Source: Arcticibacter svalbardensis MN12-7 (GTDB lineage Bacteria; Bacteroidota; Bacteroidia; Sphingobacteriales; Sphingobacteriaceae). Taken from it: DNA of 64,000 bases. The stretch is from assembly GCF_000403135.1 (NCBI RefSeq), contig NZ_AQPN01000043.1, positions 1 through 64,000 on the forward strand. The letters run 5' to 3'. The notes beneath the pieces were generated by a model. It worked only from the letters and a program-made list of their open reading frames with translations, was not told the DNA's origin and searched no databases. Below are positions 17,709-27,602 of this stretch, in pieces. The first letter of the stretch is position 1. The number at the start of each line of letters is the position of its first letter. Position numbers and translations under genes: made by a program.

Positions 17709-20462
17709 TTAAAAAAGGTCAAGTTGCCCTTTATCATCTATATCATCCGGATTGGTAATTTCCAGCTTGATATCTTTACCTTTTTTTGGAGCAGGCAAGT
17801 CTTTCTTAGCAGGCAATTTTGCAACAGGTAATTTATCTTCCTCAACGGCATCCGTATCTAATTCCACAACATCCTTTTCCGCTTCTTCATCAGCCTTCTC
17901 TGCCTCAACTACCTCTTCCAATGAAGATTCAGGTATAGGGCCAGGAACATCCTCTTCATCATCATGTTCTGCGATGAGCTCAATGTTCTTTATATCAAAA
18001 GCAGACAATTTATTTCCCTGCGCTTTCATACCCTTAATATCAATAGTATCTGCCAGGTTCAGTTCAAACTGTTCTACAGCCTGATTTTTCCCCTTACTTA
18101 TTTCTAACCTTACTACAGGCTGCGCCGCACCAGAAATCATTCTAAGTTTTGATCCACTTTCTTCATTAATGATATGTACCGTTTTCCCGATTGAAATATC
18201 ATCAAATTTAAACCGCTTCACATAATAGTTTTTAGTCTTTCCATCCAGATGGATTACGGTATACACTTTATCAGCATCATACTTTTCAATGAGCACCATT
18301 TTATCATCAAAATGATTAGTCAGATCAAAAGAGCTAAGCTCATAAATCCCTGCTGCTGAAACAGTAAGAATTTTATCTGATCCATCAAATTCACCCAGAT
18401 ATATTCCCCTGCTATCTACATTTAAACGTTTTAAACTTTCATCATACCATATCTTTCGACCTGATAAAGTAGAAATCCCCCTGCTTTTCAATACCACCTT
18501 TCGAACCGGATATTTAGTAACAGTATTACCCATTGAACCACGTCCCTTTATAGAAATATCTGCAAAATTTACATCAAGCTGTAACTTTTTTAGTTTTGAA
18601 TGAGGTTTCAATTGAATAGTAACTACCTCCGCTTCTCCATTTGGATTTGCGCTAAAATAGTATAGTTTAGAACCCTTAGTGCCCTTAGTCAGATCATATT
18701 CTTTATCCCGGGTCACCCCTAAAACAGCAAATCTTTTCACATAACAGGTTCCGCTCTCCCCATCTTTATAGATCATGTTGTACACAGTACGTTCATCGCC
18801 CTTTTTAAACACGGCAACATGAATAATATCCTTCCCAACGAAAACCTTATCCTGGATCTTAGTAACGACAAAGCGTCCTCCCTCTCTAAAAACAATTATC
18901 TCATCCAGATCGGAGCAATCACAAATAAATTCATCCTTTTTAAGTCCTGTACCAATAAAACCGTCAGCTTTGTTTACATACAACTTCACGTTAGCCAGAG
19001 CAACTTGTGTGGCTTCAACCCGATCAAACACACGAAGTTCGGTTTTACGTCCCCTATCCTTACCATACTTATCCCTGATGTGTTCAAACCAGGATACCGT
19101 ATATTCAACCAGGTTCTTTAAGTTATGCGTAACTTCTTTTATCCCGTCTTGTAAAGATTTCAACTGTTCATCCGCTTTCTTCACATCAAAGCGGGTAATG
19201 CTACTCATCGGCCTTTCAATAAGCCTTTTATAGTCCTCCGGTAGAATAACGCGATAAAACTTAGGAAAATAAGGTTCAAATAACTTATCCAGCACTACAA
19301 CAACCCGCTCAAAACTGTTTGAACTTTCGTACTCAGTATTTTTGTACATTCCCTCCTGAATAAAGATCCTTAACAGGGAGCTGAAGAATATTTTTTCCTT
19401 CAATTCCAATAAGCGGATCTCCAACTCACGTTTCAATAGATTACGGGTGTTATTGGTATTTTCAATCAGGATATCATTTACACTTAAAAAATGAGGTTTA
19501 TCATCTTTGATGACACAGGTATTTGGAGAAATGGATACCTCACAATCAGTAAAGGCATATAAAGCATCTATGGTTACATCAGGAGAGGTTCCTGGTGCCA
19601 GATGGATCATGATCTCTACATCCTTTGCCGTATTATCCTCAATCTTTTTTATCTTAATCTTTCCCTTGTCATTAGCCGAAATCACACTATCAATCAAACT
19701 GCTTGTTGTAGTAGAAAATGGAATTTCAGTAATGGCAAGCGTCTTTTTATCTCTTTCCTCAATCTTTGCACGGACCCGAACTTTTCCTCCTCGTTGTCCT
19801 TCATTATAATTGGAACAATCTGCGGTACCTGCTGTAGGAAAATCCGGCAATAACTGAGGTCGGATTCCTTTTAACACGCCAATCGAAGCATCTATAAGTT
19901 CAATAAAGTTGTGAGGAAGAATTTTTGTTGCTAACCCTACTGCTATTCCTTCAGCACCCTGAGCCAATAATAATGGGAATTTAACAGGCAAGGTTATCGG
20001 TTCCTGATTCCTACCATCATAACTAGCTTGCCAATACGTAGTATCCGGATTAAAAACAACTTCTAAAGCAAATTTAGAAAGACGTCCCTCAATATATCTT
20101 GGTGCAGCTGAAGAGTCGCCAGTCATTGGATTTCCCCAGTTTCCCTGCGTTTCAATAAGAAGGTTCTTCTGACCGATTTGCACCATAGCATCACCAATAG
20201 ACGCATCACCATGTGGGTGATATTTCATGGTATTGCCTATCACATTTGCCGCCTTGTTAAATCTGCCATCATCCATTTCTTTTAAAGAATGGAGAATTCT
20301 TCTTTGAACTGGTTTAAAACCATCATTAATATGTGGCACTGCCCGGTCTAATATTACATAGGAAGCATAATCAAGGAACCAATTTTCATATAAACCATTA
20401 ATAAGAATGACATTTTGCAACTTATCTCTATTCTCATTATTATTACTCGACTCTTCGCTCAT
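17709..20462 (-). CDS. parC: DNA topoisomerase IV subunit A
   Basis: The type IIA topoisomerase A subunit (917 residues) cuts and rejoins DNA together with the ParE subunit encoded at 42.9-44.8 kb. The N-terminal cleavage domain has the QRRILHSL segment and the catalytic tyrosine in APRYIEGRL (near residue 125). A coiled coil lies at roughly 340-470. The C-terminal beta-propeller-like region is followed by an acidic and Lys/Pro-rich tail that ends in DLF. Topoisomerase IV rather than gyrase is favoured because its partner ParE is the Bacteroidota topo IV type. TATCTTTG at 20496-20489 is a likely -7 element just upstream. Confidence 0.9.
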   Translation of the reverse strand: MSEESSNNNENRDKLQNVILINGLYENWFLDYASYVILDRAVPHINDGFKPVQRRILHSLKEMDDGRFNKAANVIGNTMKYHPHGDASIGDAMVQIGQKNLLIETQGNWGNPMTGDSSAAPRYIEGRLSKFALEVVFNPDTTYWQASYDGRNQEPITLPVKFPLLLAQGAEGIAVGLATKILPHNFIELIDASIGVLKGIRPQLLPDFPTAGTADCSNYNEGQRGGKVRVRAKIEERDKKTLAITEIPFSTTTSSLIDSVISANDKGKIKIKKIEDNTAKDVEIMIHLAPGTSPDVTIDALYAFTDCEVSISPNTCVIKDDKPHFLSVNDILIENTNNTRNLLKRELEIRLLELKEKIFFSSLLRIFIQEGMYKNTEYESSNSFERVVVVLDKLFEPYFPKFYRVILPEDYKRLIERPMSSITRFDVKKADEQLKSLQDGIKEVTHNLKNLVEYTVSWFEHIRDKYGKDRGRKTELRVFDRVEATQVALANVKLYVNKADGFIGTGLKKDEFICDCSDLDEIIVFREGGRFVVTKIQDKVFVGKDIIHVAVFKKGDERTVYNMIYKDGESGTCYVKRFAVLGVTRDKEYDLTKGTKGSKLYYFSANPNGEAEVVTIQLKPHSKLKKLQLDVNFADISIKGRGSMGNTVTKYPVRKVVLKSRGISTLSGRKIWYDESLKRLNVDSRGIYLGEFDGSDKILTVSAAGIYELSSFDLTNHFDDKMVLIEKYDADKVYTVIHLDGKTKNYYVKRFKFDDISIGKTVHIINEESGSKLRMISGAAQPVVRLEISKGKNQAVEQFELNLADTIDIKGMKAQGNKLSAFDIKNIELIAEHDDEEDVPGPIPESSLEEVVEAEKADEEAEKDVVELDTDAVEEDKLPVAKLPAKKDLPAPKKGKDIKLEITNPDDIDDKGQLDLF

Positions 20463-20488
20463 TATATCAATAAAGATCTTGGGATGGG

Positions 20489-20496
20489 CAAAGATA
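20489..20496 (-). promoter_or_regulatory. Probable -7 element of parC
   Basis: TATCTTTG on the minus strand matches TAnnTTTG 27 nt upstream of the parC ATG. It lies between that ATG and the clpC terminator, so parC is probably transcribed separately from clpC. No clear -33 TTTG is seen at the expected spacing. Confidence 0.5.
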
Positions 20497-20507
20497 AGAG
20501 TTTAAAT

Positions 20508-20533
20508 AAAAAAACCCCATGTTTCCATGGGGC
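20508..20533 (-). terminator. Rho-independent terminator of clpC
   Basis: The hairpin CCCCATG / CATGGGG with a TTTC loop is followed, on the minus strand, by a run of seven T residues. It lies about 40 nt beyond the clpC stop. Confidence 0.85.
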
Positions 20534-20573
20534 TTTTAAAATCTATTAAATCAAATGATAAAAAAAAGGAAAT

Positions 20574-23135
20574 TTATTCTTCGTCGGCATCCTTTTTACC
20601 TTCCGGCAAATGAGGCTCTTTCTTCTTTTTTACAGCTATCAGTTTTGGAGTTATAACAATCTTATCATTTTCTTTGTTATAATCTACTTCCATTACCTGG
20701 CCTTCTGTCAAATCACCCTTTAGAATTTCTTCCGCAATCGGATCTTCCAAATGTTTCTGAATCGCTCTCTTTAAAGGTCTTGCTCCAAACTGTGAATCAT
20801 AACCCTTTTCCGAAATAAACTCTTTCGCTGCGTCGGTTAATGTAATTTCATAACCTAAATCATGCACTCTTGAAAAAAGAGCAACCAATTCAATATCAAT
20901 GATCTTAAATATATTCTCCTTTGACAATGAATTAAATACAATTACATCATCAATACGATTTAAGAATTCCGGTGCAAAAGCACGTTTCAGTGCATTTTCA
21001 ATAACCCCTCGGGAATGATTGTCTACCTGCAATGACTTAGCCGATGTAGTAAATCCAACACCTTGTCCGAAATCTTTCAACTGACGTGCTCCAATATTGG
21101 AAGTCATGATGATAATTGTGTTACGAAAATCAACTTTCCGTCCTAAACTATCTGTTAGCTGACCTTCATCCAACACCTGTAACAGAATGTTAAATACATC
21201 CGGATGTGCTTTTTCAATCTCATCCAGTAGAACTACTGAATATGGTTTACGACGAACTTTCTCTGTCAGCTGACCACCTTCTTCATAACCTACATATCCC
21301 GGAGGCGCTCCCACTAAACGTGATACAGCAAATTTCTCCATGTACTCACTCATATCAATCTGGATCAATGAATCCTCATTGCCAAACATGAAACGAGCCA
21401 GTTCTTTTGCTAACTCCGTTTTACCAACTCCAGTAGGACCCAGAAATATAAAGGAGCCAATAGGCTTCTTTGGATCCTTTAATCCGGCTCTGGTACGTTG
21501 AATTGCTTTCGTTAACTTCTTAATCGCTTCATCCTGTCCGATAATCCGACCAGCCATCAACTCAGGCATAGCCAGTAACTTCGCACTATCAGACTGGCCT
21601 ACACGCTGAACAGGAATCCCTGTCATCATCGAAACCACTTCAGCAACATTATCTTCCGTAACCGTGTACCTTTTTGTCTTTGTATCAGCTTCCCATGCGC
21701 CCTTAGCACGTTCTAACTCTTCAAGCAAATGCTTTTCAGTGTCCCGTAACTTAGCAGCTTCTTCATATTTCTGACTCCTTACAACCTTATTCTTTTCGAT
21801 CTTGATCTCTTCGATCTTTTGTTCGATATCAATAATTTCCTGAGGAACATGAATATTAGTCAAATGGACACGAGATCCTGATTCATCCAAAGCATCAATT
21901 GCTTTATCCGGAAGGAAACGATCTGTAATATACCTGGAAGTTAAACTTACGCAAGCATTGATTGCTTCAGGAGTATAAGTCACACCATGGTGCTCTTCAT
22001 ATTTCTCCTTAATCCGATTCAAAATTTCAATTGTTTCTGCAGGAGTAGCAGGTTCAACCATCACCTTTTGAAAACGACGATCCAAAGCACCATCTTTTTC
22101 AATATACTGACGGTATTCATCCAATGTAGTGGCACCCACACATTGAATTTCTCCCCTAGCTAATGCAGGTTTAAACATATTCGATGCATCCAGAGAACCC
22201 GAAGCCCCTCCAGCACCAACAATAGTATGAATCTCATCAATGAACAGAATCACATCCGGAGATTTTTCCAGTTCGTTCATCACCGCCTTCATCCTTTCTT
22301 CAAACTGTCCCCGGTATTTAGTACCAGCAACTAGCGAAGCAAGATCAAGCGTAACCACCCGTTTGTTAAACAATACACGGGAAACTTTACGTTGGATAAT
22401 CCGAAGAGCAAGACCTTCTGCAATCGCAGACTTACCCACTCCAGGCTCACCAATTAAAATTGGGTTATTCTTTTTACGACGGGATAAAATCTGAGATACC
22501 CTTTCGATCTCCTTATCCCTACCAACAATAGGATCAAGTTTACCATCTTCAGCAGCTTTGGTCAAATCGCGACCAAAGTTATCCAATACAGGAGTCTTTG
22601 ATTTAATATCCGATACTTTTTTAGGTTGACTAAAAGAAGACTCTTCCTCACGGAAATCATCATCTCCTGCCGCAGAACCAGATGCTTCATCTCTGAAACC
22701 ATCTCTGTTTTGTTCTACTTCTCCTTTAAATATATCGTAATTAATATTGTACTGCATTAAAATCTGCGATGCGATGTTGTCATCGTCCCTTAAGATAGAT
22801 AGCAGGAGATGTTCGGTACCGATCACATCACTTTTGAAAATCTTAGCTTCCAGATAAGTGATCTTCAAAACCTTCTCTGCCTGCTTTGTAAGTGGGATAT
22901 TACCTAAGTTTGCGGTCGTTCCAGAAGTACTTTTAACAGCATCTTCTATCGTCCTGCGCAATCTTGAAGTATCGACAGCTAGTGATTTAAGAACCTTTAT
23001 AGCCATTCCATCACCTTCCCGGATAAGACCCAGCAGTAAGTGTTCTGTACCAATATAATCATGTCCTAAGCGAAGTGCTTCTTCTCTGCTATACGAAATA
23101 ACGTCTTTGACACGGGGTGAAAATTTAGCTTCCAT
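20574..23135 (-). CDS. clpC: ClpC-type AAA+ unfoldase of the Clp protease
   Basis: This 853-residue Hsp100 chaperone unfolds proteins and feeds them to ClpP. Two Clp_N repeats occupy residues 1-150. The first AAA+ module has Walker A GEPGVGKSAIAEG near 210. A middle domain with a UVR-like helix (EEAAKLRDTEKHLLEELERAK) follows near 430. The second AAA+ module has GPTGVGKTELAKE near 550, and the C terminus is Lys/Asp rich. The UVR-like helix marks ClpC rather than ClpA or ClpB. No ctsR or mcsAB genes are adjacent, as expected outside Firmicutes. It is a single-gene unit with its own terminator. Confidence 0.93.
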   Translation of the reverse strand: MEAKFSPRVKDVISYSREEALRLGHDYIGTEHLLLGLIREGDGMAIKVLKSLAVDTSRLRRTIEDAVKSTSGTTANLGNIPLTKQAEKVLKITYLEAKIFKSDVIGTEHLLLSILRDDDNIASQILMQYNINYDIFKGEVEQNRDGFRDEASGSAAGDDDFREEESSFSQPKKVSDIKSKTPVLDNFGRDLTKAAEDGKLDPIVGRDKEIERVSQILSRRKKNNPILIGEPGVGKSAIAEGLALRIIQRKVSRVLFNKRVVTLDLASLVAGTKYRGQFEERMKAVMNELEKSPDVILFIDEIHTIVGAGGASGSLDASNMFKPALARGEIQCVGATTLDEYRQYIEKDGALDRRFQKVMVEPATPAETIEILNRIKEKYEEHHGVTYTPEAINACVSLTSRYITDRFLPDKAIDALDESGSRVHLTNIHVPQEIIDIEQKIEEIKIEKNKVVRSQKYEEAAKLRDTEKHLLEELERAKGAWEADTKTKRYTVTEDNVAEVVSMMTGIPVQRVGQSDSAKLLAMPELMAGRIIGQDEAIKKLTKAIQRTRAGLKDPKKPIGSFIFLGPTGVGKTELAKELARFMFGNEDSLIQIDMSEYMEKFAVSRLVGAPPGYVGYEEGGQLTEKVRRKPYSVVLLDEIEKAHPDVFNILLQVLDEGQLTDSLGRKVDFRNTIIIMTSNIGARQLKDFGQGVGFTTSAKSLQVDNHSRGVIENALKRAFAPEFLNRIDDVIVFNSLSKENIFKIIDIELVALFSRVHDLGYEITLTDAAKEFISEKGYDSQFGARPLKRAIQKHLEDPIAEEILKGDLTEGQVMEVDYNKENDKIVITPKLIAVKKKKEPHLPEGKKDADEE

Positions 23136-23324
23136 TTATTAACCTTTCTAACGTGTGAACGCCCTAATGTAATAATTTGTTTCATCAATACACCAAGCGA
23201 ATTTGTAATATTTTAAACAACAATTAAGCCAATTTGAAAATAATCGCTGTCCATACTTCTAAGTTAATAAAAAATTATATCAAAACGCCCCAATTATTGA
23301 TATTTGCACCATTAATAAGCAAAT

Positions 23325-25007
23325 ATGGCAGACGAAAAAATAATCTTTTCAATGGCTGGGGTGAATAAAATCTACCCTCCCCAAAAACAGGTTCTTAAAA
23401 ACATTTACCTATCTTTTTTTTACGGTGCAAAAATTGGTGTAATTGGCTTAAATGGCTCCGGAAAATCTTCTTTATTGAAGATTATTGCTGGCTTAGATAA
23501 ATCCAATCAGGGTGAAGTAGTTTTTTCTCCCGGTTACAGCATAGGATATCTCGCTCAGGAACCTATTCTTGAACCAAGTAAGACAGTAAGAGAAGTCGTT
23601 TTGGAAGGTGTAGCAGAAACCACAGCGATTTTAAAGGAATATGAAGATATTAACGAGCAGTTTGGCTTGCCTGAAGTATATGAGAATGCCGATGCAATGG
23701 ATAAACTCATGCTCAAACAAGGTCTGCTGCAAGATCAAATCGATGCCCTGGGGGCATGGGAGCTCGATTCTAAGCTTGAAAGAGCCATGGATGCTTTACG
23801 CACACCCGACCCTGATGCCTTAGTAGCCAATTTGTCAGGAGGTGAGCGCAGAAGAGTAGCACTTTGTCGCCTTTTACTTCAGGAACCTGATGTTTTACTC
23901 CTGGATGAGCCTACCAATCACCTGGACGCTGAATCCATCGACTGGCTGGAACAACATTTAAAGCAATATAAAGGAACCGTAATTGCGGTAACACATGATC
24001 GTTATTTTCTGGATAACGTAGCCGGATGGATTCTCGAACTTGATCGCGGGGAAGGCATTCCTTGGAAAGGGAATTATTCTTCCTGGTTAGACCAAAAATC
24101 TAAACGACTGGCTCAAGAGGAAAAGACCGAAAGCAAACGGCAAAAAACGCTCGAAAGAGAACTCGAATGGGCGCGCATGGCTCCTAAAGCACGTCATGCC
24201 AAGTCTAAAGCCCGTTTAGCCAACTACGATAAACTGGCCTCCGAAGAAACTAAAGAAAGAGAAGATAAGCTGGAATTATTTATTCCACCAGGCCCCCGTC
24301 TTGGAAATATCGTCATCGAAGCTCAAAATGTAAGTAAGGCTTATGGTGACAAAATATTATTTGACAATTTGAACTTCTCTCTTCCCCCTGCAGGTATTGT
24401 AGGTATAATAGGACCAAATGGAGCTGGAAAAACTACACTTTTCCGTCTGATTACCGGACAGGAAACCGCCGATAGTGGATCCTTCCGTGTAGGCGAAACA
24501 GTAGCGCTTGGTTACGTAGATCAAATGCACAATGACCTGGATGCCGACAAATCAGTTTGGGAGAACATTACAGATGGGCAAGAAACCATTTTATTAGGCA
24601 ATAAACCTGTTAATTCCCGTGCTTATGTATCCAAGTTCAACTTCAACGGAGCTGATCAGCAAAAGAAAATCAGTGTAATTTCCGGGGGAGAACGAAATCG
24701 TGTCCATCTGGCAATCACGCTTAAAAAAGACTCCAACGTACTTTTACTCGATGAGCCAACCAATGATATAGATATCAACACGTTAAGAGCACTGGAAGAA
24801 GGAATGGAAGGATTTGCTGGTTGTGCTGTAATTATTTCCCATGACAGGTGGTTCCTTGACCGCATTTGCACGCATATACTTGCCTTTGAAGGCGATTCCC
24901 AGGTCTATTTCTTCGAAGGAAACTACAGTGACTATGAAGAGAACCGTAAAAAGAGATTGGGTGACCTTGCTCCTAAACGAATAAAGTATAAAAAACTCTC
25001 AGTTTAA
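23325..25007 (+). CDS. ettA: Energy-dependent translational throttle protein (ABC-F)
   Basis: EttA, an ABC-F ATPase (560 residues), binds the ribosomal E site and gates the first elongation step according to the ATP/ADP ratio. There are two ABC domains: Walker A GLNGSGKSS near 40 with signature LSGGERRRVALCRL, and GPNGAGKTT near 360 with ISGGERNRVHLA. They are separated by a charged interdomain linker near residues 255-310. The length and the GAWELDSKLERAM arm segment match E. coli EttA (555 residues). There are no transmembrane helices. GATATTTG about 30 nt before the ATG is a weak -7 candidate. Confidence 0.93.
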   Translation: MADEKIIFSMAGVNKIYPPQKQVLKNIYLSFFYGAKIGVIGLNGSGKSSLLKIIAGLDKSNQGEVVFSPGYSIGYLAQEPILEPSKTVREVVLEGVAETTAILKEYEDINEQFGLPEVYENADAMDKLMLKQGLLQDQIDALGAWELDSKLERAMDALRTPDPDALVANLSGGERRRVALCRLLLQEPDVLLLDEPTNHLDAESIDWLEQHLKQYKGTVIAVTHDRYFLDNVAGWILELDRGEGIPWKGNYSSWLDQKSKRLAQEEKTESKRQKTLERELEWARMAPKARHAKSKARLANYDKLASEETKEREDKLELFIPPGPRLGNIVIEAQNVSKAYGDKILFDNLNFSLPPAGIVGIIGPNGAGKTTLFRLITGQETADSGSFRVGETVALGYVDQMHNDLDADKSVWENITDGQETILLGNKPVNSRAYVSKFNFNGADQQKKISVISGGERNRVHLAITLKKDSNVLLLDEPTNDIDINTLRALEEGMEGFAGCAVIISHDRWFLDRICTHILAFEGDSQVYFFEGNYSDYEENRKKRLGDLAPKRIKYKKLSV

Positions 25008-25014
25008 AATCACT

Positions 25015-25039
25015 AACCAACCGGGAATTCCGGTTGGTT
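25015..25039 (+). terminator. Hairpin after ettA
   Basis: A perfect 10-bp stem, AACCAACCGG / CCGGTTGGTT, has a 5-nt loop. It begins 8 nt after the ettA stop and is followed only by TAATTTC. It is a probable attenuating terminator, because the MOSC gene begins 13 nt later. Confidence 0.6.
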
Positions 25040-25052
25040 TAATTTCAACCGG

Positions 25053-25874
25053 ATGTTACAAATCACCGAACTCTTCATCTATCCTATCAAGTCATTAAGC
25101 GGTATATCGGTTAATCAGGCGGAGGTTACTTCCCGTGGATTTAAATACGACAGACGATGGATGCTGGTGGATGAGCATAATCGTTTCCTTACCCAGCGCG
25201 AACACCCGCAAATGGCCCTCATTCAGGTGCACATCACCAATACAGGTTTGCAAGTTTCTCATCCTTTACACGGATCGCTGAACATTCCTTTCCACAACCT
25301 GGATCAAAACAAACTGCCTGTAGTCATTTGGGATGATACCTGCGACGCCGAATTCGTCGGGGATCAGCAGGATGCCTGGTTCAGTACTGTCCTGAACACA
25401 AAATGCCGCCTGGTTTATATGCCTGATGACAGCAAACGCGAAGTCGATCAGCGGTATGCAAAATCAGGAATCATTACCTCTTTCTCCGACGGATACCCTT
25501 TTCTATTGATTGGACAGGCCTCACTGGACGATCTGAATTCACATTTACAACAGCCTTTGCCAATAGATCGGTTCAGACCCAATATAGTCTTTCAAGGAGG
25601 CCAGCCCTATGAAGAAGATCGTATGAACGCCATTACTATTGCAGGAATTCAATTTTATGGCGTAAAACTATGTGCCCGCTGCACCATCACCACTATCGAT
25701 CAGCAAACAGGTATCAAGGATAAGGAGCCTTTAAAAACACTGGCCACATATCGTTTAAAAAATAATAAGGTACTCTTTGGACAAAACCTGACGCATGAAG
25801 GTTCAGGACACCTTACCATTGGTGATCAGATCAAAGTCTTAAGCATACATGATGAAGATCGGTTTATCGTATAA
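25053..25874 (+). CDS. MOSC domain protein (YcbX/mARC-like)
   Basis: The protein (273 residues) has an N-terminal MOSC_N beta-barrel (LFIYPIKSLSGISVNQAEV) followed by a MOSC domain. The conserved RFRPNIVF is near residue 176, and a cysteine pair is present in KLCARCTITTID near 210. In this family a MOSC cysteine ligates the molybdenum cofactor. Homologues reduce N-hydroxylated compounds or move sulfur. It lacks the C-terminal 2Fe-2S ferredoxin domain of E. coli YcbX, so an external electron donor would be needed. It converges with the phosphoesterase gene with a 3-nt gap. Confidence 0.88.
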   Translation: MLQITELFIYPIKSLSGISVNQAEVTSRGFKYDRRWMLVDEHNRFLTQREHPQMALIQVHITNTGLQVSHPLHGSLNIPFHNLDQNKLPVVIWDDTCDAEFVGDQQDAWFSTVLNTKCRLVYMPDDSKREVDQRYAKSGIITSFSDGYPFLLIGQASLDDLNSHLQQPLPIDRFRPNIVFQGGQPYEEDRMNAITIAGIQFYGVKLCARCTITTIDQQTGIKDKEPLKTLATYRLKNNKVLFGQNLTHEGSGHLTIGDQIKVLSIHDEDRFIV

Positions 25875-25877
25875 CAA

Positions 25878-26939
25878 TCATATAATTTGCTCCTCATAAA
25901 TCAGCTTACCCTTACTTAAATTCCCCGAAGTATCAAGAGCCCAGGCAGAGAGATAAACAGTACCATCAATGGCAAAATGCAGCTTAAAAAAACCCTTACT
26001 CTTCTCTCCAAATTGCAGGTATTTACCCGATTGCACCACATATTTCACTTTCGATCCCGAACCACTTACTATAAAATGATTTCTATTTTTACGGATATAC
26101 TGCAGATTATGCTCATGTCCTGCTGCATAGATCAGATTACTATAATTAGAAAGAATTTCTTTTAATTTATGCCTCAGTCTGCGGTAAGGCGGATGCGCCA
26201 TATCTTCCCTCGCCCCTAAAAAACGCCGGTATAAAGGCAGCAAAGACCCAATGCCCGGCAATGGGATCCATGCATCCTGATCAAAGAGCGTTAAAGGGAA
26301 AATATGATGTTTTAATTTAAAGCGACCACCATGAATGGCGTAACTATAAACCGGATGATGCCCTATTACCAACAAATGTTTTCTCCGGTTGGCATCCAGC
26401 AACTGCACCAACCGGTCAAAAAAATCTTCTTCCGATGTTAACCCGTCCGCACAAGCTAATCCATTAAAACTTAAGGCCTTTTGCATCCACCACTGCGTAT
26501 CAATGGCCACAACTGCTATATTATCATTCAGGGTAAAGGATGCGGGACCGGGACAACCTCCTTCCGGGAGCAAAACCTTTTCCCCAAATAAACCTTCGAG
26601 GTATTGACCCTGCCGCTCAATATATTCCTTTCCATTTTTTCTTCCTTTATTCCAATCGTGATTACCCGCTATAAAAACCACCTTACCCGGATAATTTTTT
26701 AAGGCCTCATGATGTCGGATCAATGTATTTTCGGCATTCTTCCGAAGGATATTCCCTACCGGAGGCAATCCACGCGGATAAATATTATCACCTAAAAAAA
26801 TGACCGACGATGCTTGATTCGGATCAAAGTGCGCATTGAGCATTTCCAGTACAGGGTCAGGCTTAGACAAAGCAATGTCTCCCGTATCACCAATAAGGAA
26901 TAAATCAAAAGATGTGTTAGAGGAGGTTTGAAGCGGCAT
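25878..26939 (-). CDS. Calcineurin-like metallophosphoesterase
   Basis: This 353-residue protein has the full set of dinuclear metal motifs in order: GDTGD near residue 17, GDNIYPRG near 50, AGNHDW near 97, GHHPVYS near 196 and GHEHN near 275. There is no clear signal peptide, although larger surface homologues in Bacteroidota have one. The fold resembles purple acid phosphatase-like enzymes that act on phosphomonoesters or diesters; the substrate is unknown. It is a single gene, and its 5' side faces a 245-nt spacer with no recognised feature. Confidence 0.85.
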   Translation of the reverse strand: MPLQTSSNTSFDLFLIGDTGDIALSKPDPVLEMLNAHFDPNQASSVIFLGDNIYPRGLPPVGNILRKNAENTLIRHHEALKNYPGKVVFIAGNHDWNKGRKNGKEYIERQGQYLEGLFGEKVLLPEGGCPGPASFTLNDNIAVVAIDTQWWMQKALSFNGLACADGLTSEEDFFDRLVQLLDANRRKHLLVIGHHPVYSYAIHGGRFKLKHHIFPLTLFDQDAWIPLPGIGSLLPLYRRFLGAREDMAHPPYRRLRHKLKEILSNYSNLIYAAGHEHNLQYIRKNRNHFIVSGSGSKVKYVVQSGKYLQFGEKSKGFFKLHFAIDGTVYLSAWALDTSGNLSKGKLIYEEQII

Positions 26940-27184
26940 AATTACTTAACAAGCCCCCCATGATATTGTTGAAATTCATTTTAATAAGGTTTTCCTAAGC
27001 AGTAGACGTATCAGATTTATGCTATAAAACTCATCAAAATATAATTTTTAAACATTTAAATAATACAAATTCTCTTCTATACAGGAAAAATGTTAAACTT
27101 TATAACAATTTGAGAGTTATTAAAGTAACGCCTCAAAAGTTTTGAATCAACGAATGCTTTTTCCATAAAATCATATATAAAAGA

Positions 27185-27562
27185 ATGCTGAATTTATATC
27201 GTCAGTTAATTAGCACTAATCTTAATAATACTATTTTCGAAGAATTATCCGAAGAGTGGTTAGACAGGATTTCACCTGAAGTCAGAAGTGTGATTATTAG
27301 CGGATTTTATAACGCAGGCATTTTGACCATTAACCTTTCCGATTTCAATAAAAATGAGTTTTACACGAAAACCATCCGGCACAAATTCCCGCACTACTGC
27401 GAAAATTTATACATCCAAATAGGACCTATCATTCAAAGATGTTTGCGTAGAATGTTCCTGGGATTTAACCCCAATCTTCTGGAATACAAAGTCGTACTAT
27501 TTATGGAAGGAAACGATGATGATCATCTGGAACCTGTAAAGTTTCATCTGGAGATCTTTTAG
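27185..27562 (+). CDS. Hypothetical protein, 125 residues
   Basis: I do not recognise this protein. It has no signal peptide or membrane segment. It is mixed alpha/beta, contains the Asp-rich run GNDDDHLEP near its end and has two cysteines. Its coding pattern looks real: it ends just before a short hairpin terminator and occupies the only open frame in the spacer between two minus-strand genes. No functional clue comes from the neighbours. Confidence 0.6.
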   Translation: MLNLYRQLISTNLNNTIFEELSEEWLDRISPEVRSVIISGFYNAGILTINLSDFNKNEFYTKTIRHKFPHYCENLYIQIGPIIQRCLRRMFLGFNPNLLEYKVVLFMEGNDDDHLEPVKFHLEIF

Positions 27563-27582
27563 ACCCTTGAAGTCAAAAACAA

Positions 27583-27602
27583 GCTTTTACAAAAGCATTT
27601 TT
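27583..27602 (+). terminator. Small terminator after the 125-residue gene
   Basis: GCTTTT-AC-AAAAGC is followed by ATTTTT, 20 nt downstream of the stop. The stem is short and AT-rich, so it is probably weak. Confidence 0.5.

Noticed and set aside
18819-19121. Plus-strand ORFs inside parC
   Set aside because: They are shadows of the parC frame, are biased like antisense sequence and have no independent support.
17709-20462. Gyrase subunit A
   Set aside because: A topoisomerase IV ParE partner is present in the window and the sequence fits the Bacteroidota topo IV type; gyrA is expected elsewhere. This distinction is not absolute.
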